A stretch of DNA of 38,881 bases, from the NCBI GenBank assembly GCA_009835985.1, contig VXWI01000021.1:1-38881 (forward strand), read 5' to 3'. The position numbers and the translations under genes are program-made. The DNA comes from Acidobacteriota bacterium (GTDB taxonomy: Bacteria; Acidobacteriota; Vicinamibacteria; Marinacidobacterales; Marinacidobacteraceae). The notes under the pieces were generated by a model, which was not told where the DNA came from, did no database searches, and worked only from the letters and a program-made list of their open reading frames with translations. This document shows, in pieces, positions 32,947-38,881 of this stretch (position 1 is the first letter of the stretch; each line of letters starts with the position of its first letter).

Positions 32947-34158
32947 TCAGCGGATGTCCCAGCGATGCAGCCGGGACACGTCCTTCACGTAGATCCGGTC
33001 GCCGGCCACCGTAGGCTGCGTCCAGGTCTCGCTGTCGGCCACCTCATAGCGCCGGATTTCCTCGAGTCCGGCGCGGCTCGCCTCGAACACCACGAGCTCG
33101 GCGTCCTCCTGCAGCGAGAAGACGATGTTTCCCGCCCGCACCAGCGCGGCGTTTTCGGCCTGCCGCGGCGTGCTCTCCCAGAGCGCTTCCCCGGAGTCGA
33201 GGTCGAGCGCGAAGTACTGGCCGCGTTTGAGGTGCGACAGCCCGAACATCACTCCGTCCCGGACCACCGGGTTCGCCATGTGGAGGGAGTAGTCCCTGGT
33301 ACGCCAGACATCCTCGGTCGTCCAGCCGTCCCCGCCCCCGACAACGCGGAAGGCAGTCACTCCGTTCCCCCTGCCGTTTTCGATCACGAGGTCCCGGTAT
33401 CGGACGGGCGTCTGCGAGGTCGTGTCGGACTGGGTGGTGAAGGGCCGGCTCCAGAGCAGGGAGCCGTCGGCGACCGAGACACCCACGAAGTGTTCCTGGG
33501 TGAAGGTCACCACCTGCTCCACGCCGTCGAACTCGAACAGCATCGCAGAGCCGTAGGCCGGGCCGTCGCCGTCCCAGGACCAGCGGACGCCGCCGGTCTC
33601 CGCATCGAACGCCGTCAGCGCCCCGTCGTCGTGCCCCCCGACGTGGACGATGACGAGTCCGCCGTGAACGAGCGGCGAGGCGCTCGTGTGGTAGAGCGGC
33701 TCGACTCCGGTGCCTGGGACGTGCCAGAGCTGCTCGCCGCCGGCCGCGTCGAAGGCGGTTACCGATCCGGTCATGCCGTGGACGAACAACCGCCCGTCGG
33801 CGTAGGCGGGGGTTGACTTCGGTCCGGGACCGTGCCGCTGGGTCGCTGGGCTCATGTCGAACGGAGCGGGATACGCCGAACGCCAGCGGACCTCGCCCGT
33901 CTCCGGATCCATGGCGTAGAGGACCTCGTCCTCGCCCCAGCGGGCGAACTGGAACAGATTCCCGTCCACGAGGAGCGGGGTGGCGTAGCCGGTGCCGACA
34001 TCGGCGGTCCATACCGGGGTCAGGGTTTCCGGCCAGGCGGCGGGCGCCTCGAACCCGGACACCGCGCCGTCGCGTGCAGGGCCCCGCCACTGCGGCCAGT
34101 CCTGCGCGCCGGCGCCGGCGGCGAACCCGGCCGCGAACGTCAGCAGCCATATCCTCAT
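32947..34158 (-). CDS. Exported PQQ-like beta-propeller protein
   Basis: A roughly 403-residue secreted protein: signal peptide (MRIWLLTFAAGFAAGAGAQ), then DWPQWRGPARDGAVSGF, the opening motif of a large group of outer-membrane or periplasmic PQQ-like propellers. Repeated blades show the VLYAMDPETGEVRWR, VTAFDAAGGEQLWH, LTAFDAETGGVRWSW and YFALDLDSGEALWES patterns. PQQ dehydrogenase catalytic residues are not apparent, so it is probably a structural or binding propeller rather than an alcohol dehydrogenase. Two ATGs lie at 34164 and 34158; GAGG is spaced 6 nt from the second, which is preferred. It is divergent from the amidohydrolase gene, with about 70 bp between them. Confidence 0.85.
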   Translation of the reverse strand: MRIWLLTFAAGFAAGAGAQDWPQWRGPARDGAVSGFEAPAAWPETLTPVWTADVGTGYATPLLVDGNLFQFARWGEDEVLYAMDPETGEVRWRSAYPAPFDMSPATQRHGPGPKSTPAYADGRLFVHGMTGSVTAFDAAGGEQLWHVPGTGVEPLYHTSASPLVHGGLVIVHVGGHDDGALTAFDAETGGVRWSWDGDGPAYGSAMLFEFDGVEQVVTFTQEHFVGVSVADGSLLWSRPFTTQSDTTSQTPVRYRDLVIENGRGNGVTAFRVVGGGDGWTTEDVWRTRDYSLHMANPVVRDGVMFGLSHLKRGQYFALDLDSGEALWESTPRQAENAALVRAGNIVFSLQEDAELVVFEASRAGLEEIRRYEVADSETWTQPTVAGDRIYVKDVSRLHRWDIR

Positions 34159-34229
34159 GCGCATCCTCGATTCCGACGCGCTCACGCGCCGGCCGGTATT
34201 GTCGCACCCGCCCGGAGGATGAAACCCCC

Positions 34230-35816
34230 ATGTCCTTCCCGAAACTCCGGAACGCACTTTCCCTGCTTGCCGTCCTGACCGCCGCGTGTGGTCAGGAACG
34301 GCACGACGTCCTCATTCATGGCGGCCTCGTGTACGACGGCGGCGGCGGTGATCCGGTCACCGCCGACGTCGCAATCACGGGCGACCGCATCAGCTTCATC
34401 GGCGACGCCGACGCCGAGGGGCTGACCGCCCACGAGTCCGTGGATGCCACGGGCCACATCGTGGCCCCGGGTTTCATCGACATGCACGCCCATGCGCAGA
34501 TCGGCGAAGACTGGGCCAAGGAGGCGCTGCCGTTTCTCTACCAGGGGATCACGACCGTCGTCCTCGGCGTGGACGGCGGCGGTTCTCCGGACGTGAGCGA
34601 CACCTTGGCCGGCTGGGAAGCCAGCGGGATCGGAGTGAACGCCCTCACCTACGTGGGGCACGGCGCCGTCCGTCGCCGGGTGCTCGGCGAGGAGAACCGG
34701 GCTCCGAGCGACGCCGAGCTGGACGAGATGCGGGCGCTGGTGCGTCAGGGACTGGAGCAGGGCGCGTTCGGTCTTTCGAGCGGGCTCTTCTACATCCCGG
34801 GCTACTACGCAACCACGGAGGAGGTCATCGAGCTGGCCCGGGTGGCCGCCGGGTACCGGCCGGCCATCTATGACACCCACGACCGCGACCTGGGAGCGGC
34901 CTATCCGAGCTTCGGCTACCTCGCGTCCATCGAGGAAGCCATCCGGATCGGCGAGGAGTCCGGGACCAAGGTCATCTTCAGCCACTTCAACGCGCAGGGG
35001 GCCGCCAACTACGGCCGCGCGCCGGAAGGCGCCGCCCTGATCGACGAAGCGCGCGCCCGCGGCGTCACGGTCTCCGGGGCCCAGCACGTCTATACCGCCA
35101 CGCAGTCCAGCCTGCGGGCCTACACCGTGCCCCGCTGGGCATCCGCCGGGGGACGCGACGCCATGCTCGAGCGGTTCGACGACCCGGACACCGCGCGCGT
35201 CCTCGACGAGGCCACCGCCGAGATGCTGGCCATCCGTGGGGGCGCGGACAAGATCCGCTTCTCCGACCCGCGTCCCCACCTGAACGGGCTCACCCTGGCG
35301 GATGTCGCCGAGGAGTGGGGCATTCCGGCCCCGGAGGCGGCCCGCCGGGTCCTCGCCGAGGGGAACGCTTCGGTGATGAACATCGGGCTCTACGATCCGG
35401 TGAACACCGGCTTCCTCGCCGAGCAGGACTGGATGATGACCTGCACCGACGGGCGCGACATCGCCCCCGGCACCGCGGTCGGCCATCCCCGGGTGTACGG
35501 CGCCTTCACCAAGAAGCTGCGCGACTACGTCCTCGACGAGGAGCGGATCTCGATGCCGTTCGCCATCCGGAGCATGACCGGCCTCGCCGCCGAGTTCCTT
35601 GAACTCGACGACCGCGGCTTCCTGCGGGAAGGCCTGAAGGCGGACCTCGCGATCCTCGATCCGGAGCGGATCCGGGACCGGGCCACCTACGACGAGCCGC
35701 ACCAGTATTCCGAGGGCACAGTCCACGTCCTGGTCAACGGGGAGTTCGCGATCCGGGACGGCGCGCACACCGGCGCCCTCTCGGGCCGGGGTCTGCGGCC
35801 GGACCCGGTGGAATAG
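34230..35816 (+). CDS. N-acyl-D-amino-acid deacylase-like amidohydrolase (exported)
   Basis: A 528-residue metal-dependent amidohydrolase of the D-aminoacylase group. A hydrophobic leader ends in LTAACGQ, a probable lipoprotein signal. The catalytic barrel starts APGFIDMHAHAQ (metal-binding HxH), continues through GITTVVLGVDGGGSPDV, GAFGLSSGLFYIPGYYATTEE (conserved in D-aminoacylases), YDTHDRD and VIFSHFNAQG, and ends with a GLKADLAILDPERIRD strand that closes the beta-sandwich. Expected products are a free D-amino acid and an acid, but substrate is not determinable; peptidoglycan-derived or dietary N-acyl compounds are possible. GGAGGA precedes the ATG by about 10 nt. Mostly intact family length. 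Confidence 0.88.
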   Translation: MSFPKLRNALSLLAVLTAACGQERHDVLIHGGLVYDGGGGDPVTADVAITGDRISFIGDADAEGLTAHESVDATGHIVAPGFIDMHAHAQIGEDWAKEALPFLYQGITTVVLGVDGGGSPDVSDTLAGWEASGIGVNALTYVGHGAVRRRVLGEENRAPSDAELDEMRALVRQGLEQGAFGLSSGLFYIPGYYATTEEVIELARVAAGYRPAIYDTHDRDLGAAYPSFGYLASIEEAIRIGEESGTKVIFSHFNAQGAANYGRAPEGAALIDEARARGVTVSGAQHVYTATQSSLRAYTVPRWASAGGRDAMLERFDDPDTARVLDEATAEMLAIRGGADKIRFSDPRPHLNGLTLADVAEEWGIPAPEAARRVLAEGNASVMNIGLYDPVNTGFLAEQDWMMTCTDGRDIAPGTAVGHPRVYGAFTKKLRDYVLDEERISMPFAIRSMTGLAAEFLELDDRGFLREGLKADLAILDPERIRDRATYDEPHQYSEGTVHVLVNGEFAIRDGAHTGALSGRGLRPDPVE

Positions 35817-35875
35817 CGGCGCTTCGCGGCTCCCGCGTCTGACAGAATCCCGCCTCCCGTCAGGAGGATTCCTTC

Positions 35876-36358
35876 ATGCGTAATCTGCGGTTCCCGGCCG
35901 TTTTGGCCGCGCTCTCGCTCGGACTCGGGCTCGTCGCCCTTGCCTACGCCCAGGGCGGCGCCAACGCCACCGAGCGCTACGGAGTCTGGCGGCTCCAGTC
36001 GGACAACCCGGCGCCCTACAAGAACATCATGACGTACGCGCCCCATGGCGACGGGGGCATGAGCATCGAGGTGGCCACCACGAACGCCGAAGGGAACACC
36101 TCGGTCTGGAGCTACGTCACGATGTTCGACGGAGTTTTCCGCCCGGTCGAAGGGATCGAGAATTCCGAGACGGCGGTCGAGATCGTGACCGAGCGAAGCA
36201 CTCGCATTCTGAACGCCCGGAACGGCGCGGTGTACCAGGTGATCATCAACACCCTCTCCGAGGACGGCAACCGGATCGACAACGACTACGTCCGGGTGGA
36301 TGCCGACGGGAAGATCACCCGGGTGACCCGCGCCACCTACAACCGAGTACAGGAGTAG
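35876..36358 (+). CDS. Small secreted protein of unknown function
   Basis: A 160-residue protein with a clear signal peptide (MRNLRFPAVLAALSLGLGLVALAYAQ, cleavage near residue 26). The mature part is beta-rich with no cysteines: RYGVWRLQSDNPAPYKNIMTYAP and YQVIINTLSEDGNRIDNDYVRVDADGKITRVTRATY. No family was recognised. A strong AGGAGGA ribosome binding site and a possible CAGAAT -10 box lie upstream. Its last codons carry the AGGAG that serves the following selenoprotein gene, so the two are probably cotranscribed and translationally linked. Confidence 0.8.
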   Translation: MRNLRFPAVLAALSLGLGLVALAYAQGGANATERYGVWRLQSDNPAPYKNIMTYAPHGDGGMSIEVATTNAEGNTSVWSYVTMFDGVFRPVEGIENSETAVEIVTERSTRILNARNGAVYQVIINTLSEDGNRIDNDYVRVDADGKITRVTRATYNRVQE

Positions 36359-36360
36359 CC

Positions 36361-36747
36361 GTGGCCGGCGGAACACTCACCTGGCGGTACCACCGTCCCG
36401 GTTGAATGAGCTGCAAGAAGACCCAGGAGTTTCTTGCGGCGAACGACATTGCGGACGGGGAAATCCAGAACGCCAACAAGGCCCCGATTCAGGGCGACGA
36501 AGCCCTCGCGCTGCTGGACGGCGTGAGCGAGCTGCTGGTCGCGAAGGGCCGGAAGGTGGAGCGGTTCGACCTCACAAGCCATCGCCCGGACGACGCCACG
36601 CTGAGCGGGGCGATGGTCGGCAGCTACACGAACCTGATCGACCTGCTGCTCGGGCGCTCGGGCAAGCTCCGCGCGCCCACGATGCGCGTCGGCGACCGGC
36701 TGGTGGTGGGCTACAACCAGGAGCTCCTGGAGCAGGTCTTCGGTTAG
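36361..36747 (+). CDS. ArsC/thioredoxin-fold protein, probable selenoprotein (TGA at 36403 = Sec15)
   Basis: Conventional reading gives a 113-residue frame from ATG 36406 that begins MSCKKTQEFL, i.e. an arsenate-reductase-like fold lacking its first strand and with no ribosome binding site. Fifteen in-frame codons upstream, a GTG at 36361 has AGGAG 5 nt before it. The codons between translate as VAGGTLTWRYHRPG, the missing first strand, and are followed by TGA at 36403-36405 and MSC. Read as selenocysteine this gives U15-M-S-C18, a UxxC redox motif exactly where the family has its CxxC. A hairpin follows the TGA. The resulting 128-residue protein would be a cytoplasmic thiol/selenol oxidoreductase. 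ArsC-like selenoproteins are known in several bacterial phyla. The arsenate role itself is doubtful. Sec machinery genes are outside the window. Confidence 0.78.
36410..36440 (+). promoter_or_regulatory. SECIS-like hairpin after the in-frame TGA
   Basis: Arms GCTGCAAGAA (36410-36419) and TTCTTGCGGC (36431-36440) pair over 10 bp with a single G-U wobble and enclose an 11-nt loop whose first base is G. The stem begins 4 nt and the loop 14 nt after the TGA, close to the layout of bacterial SECIS elements (loop normally about 16-37 nt away). The same bases encode SCKKTQEFLAA. Confidence 0.6.
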
Positions 36748-36803
36748 GTACCCGTCACTGCCCCAGCCTCCCCGTCCGGTGCGGCGAGACGCCTTCTCGG
36801 ATC

Positions 36804-36834
36804 CGCCGGTTTCAAGGGCCTGAGCCCACCGGCG
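36804..36834. terminator. Bidirectional terminator-like hairpin
   Basis: CGCCGGT (36804-36810) pairs with ACCGGCG (36828-36834), and an inner GGGC/GCCC stem with a CTGA loop sits between. It lies in the 87-bp gap between the convergent selenoprotein and VOC genes and abuts the VOC stop codon. There is no T-run. Confidence 0.4.
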
Positions 36835-37221
36835 TCAGGAGAGGGGCTGCCAGAGGCCGATGACGTTGCCCTCCGGGTCCTTGACCTGGGCGTAGATGCC
36901 CATTCCCGGGATCTCCGCCGGACCCATGATGCACTCCCCGCCGGCCGCCTCCACGTCACGCGCGCGCTGCTCGCACGAGGGCACCTCGATCACGACGACC
37001 GGAGACCCGCTGCCTCCGCCCTCGCCCCGGGGGTACATCCCACCGTTGATGCCGCCGGCGGTGGTCGGGTTTCCCGCTTCGTCGATCGGGGTCGTGATCA
37101 CGAAGGTGTAGGGCATGTCTCCCGGCACGTCGGAGACCTGCCAGCCGAAGACCTTCTGGTAGAAGTCGGTGGCGCGCGACTTGTCGCTGAACGGGATCTC
37201 GAAGTGGCAGACGCGGTCCAT
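36835..37221 (-). CDS. VOC (glyoxalase/bleomycin-resistance fold) family protein
   Basis: A 128-residue vicinal oxygen chelate protein. It opens RVCHFEIPFSDKSRATDFYQKVFGWQV and closes PGMGIYAQVKDPEGNVIGLWQPLS, the two beta-alpha-beta modules of a single VOC unit; the terminal DPEGNVIGLWQ is diagnostic. His6 and Glu/Gln residues in the second half could bind metal. The substrate is unknown: members act as lyases, dioxygenases or binding proteins. AAGGAGGAG lies 6 nt before the ATG at 37221. It is transcribed toward the selenoprotein gene and away from the integrase. Confidence 0.88.
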   Translation of the reverse strand: MDRVCHFEIPFSDKSRATDFYQKVFGWQVSDVPGDMPYTFVITTPIDEAGNPTTAGGINGGMYPRGEGGGSGSPVVVIEVPSCEQRARDVEAAGGECIMGPAEIPGMGIYAQVKDPEGNVIGLWQPLS

Positions 37222-37360
37222 AGAGCTCCTCCTTGGAGTTGGAAAGGGTGTCGGATCACCCGAACGACCCGGGGGTCGATGTTGTTCCGTCCTTCTGTCC
37301 GCTCCCCGCGGGCCGTGAGCAGCACAAATCGGGGTCGGGAGAGGCGGCCGAACCCCGGTC

Positions 37361-37525
37361 GGAGCGCCGGCCTCCGGCCGGCATCGCGCGGGAGCGCGAA
37401 ACCCGCGGTGATGGCGCCGCGCCATGGGAACCTGAGAGCCACAGTCGGCTCCGTGGGGGAGGCCGGTTTCGCCTCGCTGCGCGCCCCCACCGGGAGAACT
37501 GGGGCGATGCCGACCGGAGGTCGGC
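37361..37525. repeat. REPIN-like element with inverted hairpin ends, copy B
   Basis: The left hairpin GCCGGCC-TCC-GGCCGGC (37366-37382) and the right hairpin GCCGACC-GGA-GGTCGGC (37509-37525) face each other. Their outer sequences are inverted copies (20 of 22 bases, counting the adjoining ATCGC/GCGAT). The two differences in the right hairpin are compensating, so base pairing is kept. The stretch 37464-37511 repeats copy A at 32851-32898 exactly in reverse. Confidence 0.7.
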
Positions 37526-37574
37526 AATCACGACGTTCCAAACAGTGCCGGAAGATACCGTGCTGTGCCATTAG

Positions 37575-37606
37575 ATCGCGCTATATCAACGTTTTATCGT
37601 GCTATA
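37575..37606 (+). repeat. Two 11-bp direct repeats, 21 bp apart
   Basis: ATCGCGCTATA (37575-37585) and ATCGTGCTATA (37596-37606) differ at one base and are two helical turns apart, start to start. A weaker third match, ACCGTGCTGTG, lies at 37557-37567. The placement 104 bp upstream of the integrase start fits arm-type integrase, excisionase or repressor binding sites. Confidence 0.45.
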
Positions 37607-37608
37607 CT
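37603..37608 (+). promoter_or_regulatory. Possible -10 box (TATACT) for the integrase
   Basis: TATACT overlaps the second direct repeat about 100 nt upstream of the integrase ATG. No good -35 is present at 16-18 nt. If the repeats bind protein, this promoter would be covered, giving autoregulation; this is inference. Confidence 0.35.
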
Positions 37609-37709
37609 GACCCTCCGGGAGCCAGTGCAGCCCGCTCGTTCCCGCCGATTTTGTGATACCCATTCGGTAGCTGTAGGAACCAGGAATCCCCCTCAGGAAC
37701 GAAAAGCAC

Positions 37710-38881
37710 ATGATGGAACGACCTTACCGCCTCTCCGCTCGCTTCGTCGCCACCATCGAGCGGCCCGGACGCTACGGCGACGGGCGCGGCTCCGGCGGCC
37801 TCTCACTGCTGGTCAAGCACACAACCCGCGGCCAACTGGCCAAGTCGTGGGCGCAGCGCATCAGGCTGGACGGCCGCCAGCGCAACCTCGGAATCGGGTC
37901 CTGGCCCCACGTTAGCCTCGCTGAAGCGCGCGAGAAGTGCGCCCTGAACCTCGCCGCCCGGCGCCGGGGGGAGCTGGTGACCGGCCGGAAGCGGGCCGTC
38001 CCCACCTTCGAGGAGGCCGTCGAGAAGGTGATCGCGGTACACCGGGCCGGCTGGAAGGACGGCAGCAAGTCCGAGAAGGACTGGCGGACGACCCTCCGGG
38101 ACTATGCGGTGCCGAGACTCGGCGGGAGGCCGGTGAACCGGATCACCACGTCGGAGGTGATGCAGGTCCTGCTCCCAATCTGGAACGAGAAGCGAGTGAC
38201 GGCGCGTCGGGTTCGGCATCGGATCTCGGCGGTGATGCGGTGGGCAGTCGCGCAGGGCTACCGGGAGGACAACCCGGCGGGCGAGGCCATCGGTGCGGCG
38301 CTCCCAAAGAATGGATTCCGGCCGCGGCATCTTCCGGCGCTGCCGTATGCGGAGGTCGCAGCAGCCATCGAGCAGGTGCGCGGGTCGGGCGCGCATCCCG
38401 CGACGGTGCTGGCGTTCGAGTTTCTGGTGCTGACGGCGTGCCGGAGCGGGGAGGTGCGCGGCGCGCGGTGGGAGGAGACCGACCTTGAGGCGCGGGAGTG
38501 GCGCATTCCGGCGGAGCGGATGAAGACGGGCCGGGAGCACCGGGTTCCGCTCTCCGCGAGAGCACTCGCGGTGCTCCGCGCGGCCCGTGGTCTGGGGAAC
38601 GGCTCGGGCGTTGTGTTCCCGTCGGCGCGAGGTGGCCGGCTTTCCGAGATGGCGATCTCGAAGATGGTCCGGGACCTCGGCATCGGGGCGGTACCGCACG
38701 GGTTCCGGTCGAGCTTCCGGGATTGGGCGGCGGAGTGCACGGACGCGCCGCGTGAGGTGTGCGAGTTGGTGTTGGCCCACGTGAACACGAACCGCATCGA
38801 GGCGGCCTACCGGCGCACCGACATGTTCGAGCGGCGCCGGGCGCTCATGGAGCAGTGGGCCGCATTCCTGGCCGGGAGCGG
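37710..38881 (+). CDS. P4-type tyrosine recombinase/integrase (3' end cut by window edge)
   Basis: The open frame from ATG 37710 continues past the window, with 390 full codons visible. An Arm-DNA-binding domain (DUF4102-like, about 1-95: LSLLVKHTTRGQLAKSWAQR, NLGIGSWPHVSLAEAREK) precedes a SAM-like core-binding domain (about 98-190) and the catalytic domain. All active-site residues are present: Arg245 in TACRSGE, Lys272 in RMKTGREHRVP, His330 and Arg333 in PHGFRSSFRDW, His357 in LAHVNTN and the nucleophile Tyr367 in EAAYRRTD. Only a few C-terminal residues can be missing, so the enzyme looks functional. AGGAA precedes the tandem ATGATG. Such integrases usually lie just inside one end of a genomic island, often at a tRNA gene, but none is seen upstream. 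Confidence 0.92.
   Translation, partial: MMERPYRLSARFVATIERPGRYGDGRGSGGLSLLVKHTTRGQLAKSWAQRIRLDGRQRNLGIGSWPHVSLAEAREKCALNLAARRRGELVTGRKRAVPTFEEAVEKVIAVHRAGWKDGSKSEKDWRTTLRDYAVPRLGGRPVNRITTSEVMQVLLPIWNEKRVTARRVRHRISAVMRWAVAQGYREDNPAGEAIGAALPKNGFRPRHLPALPYAEVAAAIEQVRGSGAHPATVLAFEFLVLTACRSGEVRGARWEETDLEAREWRIPAERMKTGREHRVPLSARALAVLRAARGLGNGSGVVFPSARGGRLSEMAISKMVRDLGIGAVPHGFRSSFRDWAAECTDAPREVCELVLAHVNTNRIEAAYRRTDMFERRRALMEQWAAFLAGS

Larger units (their letters stand above)
37222..37709. other. Gene-free spacer at the island boundary
   Basis: These 488 bp between the VOC gene and the integrase hold a short hairpin near 37265-37278, an imperfect stem at about 37330-37358, the REPIN-like element (37361-37525), an AT-richer patch with direct repeats (37575-37606) and a possible promoter. 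No tRNA, tmRNA or convincing open frame was found in it on either strand. Confidence 0.6.

Noticed and set aside
36406-36747. Conventional ATG start for the ArsC-fold gene.
   Set aside because: It removes the first strand of the fold, has no ribosome binding site and ignores a well-placed GTG with AGGAG upstream; the TGA read-through model explains more.
36406-36747. Arsenate resistance operon.
   Set aside because: No arsR, arsB or acr3 genes nearby, and the ArsC-like fold is shared with Spx and other thiol proteins.
37526-37709. A tRNA 3' end as the attachment site of the integrase.
   Set aside because: No cloverleaf, T-loop consensus (GTTCGA) or CCA-flanked acceptor stem could be found in this stretch.
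1-38881. CRISPR arrays, rRNA, insertion sequences.
   Set aside because: No regularly spaced direct repeats with unique spacers, no rRNA sequence and no transposase motifs were seen. The only mobile-element gene is the integrase at the right end.

Overview
The window is a gene-dense, high-GC (by eye well above 60 %) stretch of bacterial chromosome that ends, on the right, inside a phage/island-type integrase gene. Codon use, frequent GTG starts, stop-start overlaps, lipoprotein and Sec signals and periplasmic redox proteins point to a Gram-negative, respiring heterotroph. The mix (phenylalanine hydroxylase, MoxR/DUF58/BatA cluster, DUF3014, PQQ-like propeller protein, D-aminoacylase-like amidohydrolase, ArsC-like selenoprotein) suggests Acidobacteriota or a neighbouring lineage such as Gemmatimonadota or Myxococcota. 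That placement is inference; no rRNA or other phylogenetic anchor is present.

Left third (1-13.8 kb): a DUF309 fragment coupled to comM; a ccdA - cytochrome c - TlpA-like set for exported thiol redox and cytochrome maturation; a dicarboxylate/glutamate symporter; ribonuclease D; an NhaC-type antiporter; phenylalanine 4-monooxygenase; a GAF-PP2C phosphatase; a secreted lectin-like protein; an AAA_14/DUF4143 ATPase; and a YkvI-type transporter.

Middle (13.8-26 kb): a minus-strand run of housekeeping genes (SixA, threonine/serine dehydratase, CCA-adding enzyme, MOSC protein), then mnmA on plus, tail-to-tail with a seven-gene minus-strand operon devoted to methionine and sulfur: small membrane protein, msrB, TauE/SafE exporter, metX, metY, CoA-binding protein and SAM methyltransferase. 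Divergent from it run a DUF3014 protein and a MoaD-like/Asp-box propeller pair.

Right third (26-38.9 kb): DUF4175-like protein, MoxR ATPase, DUF58 and BatA-like proteins form one cluster that runs into gltX. Then come a PQQ-like propeller protein, an amidohydrolase, a small secreted protein and an ArsC/thioredoxin-fold gene that only makes sense if an in-frame TGA is read as selenocysteine: a strong ribosome binding site precedes an upstream GTG, the TGA falls at the redox-cysteine position of a UxxC motif, and a 10-bp hairpin follows. This is the most notable item in the window. A VOC protein follows, then about 490 bp without genes holding a REPIN-like palindromic element, AT-rich direct repeats and finally the P4-type tyrosine integrase, which probably marks the edge of a genomic island extending beyond the window.

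No rRNA, tRNA, CRISPR array or insertion sequence was recognised.
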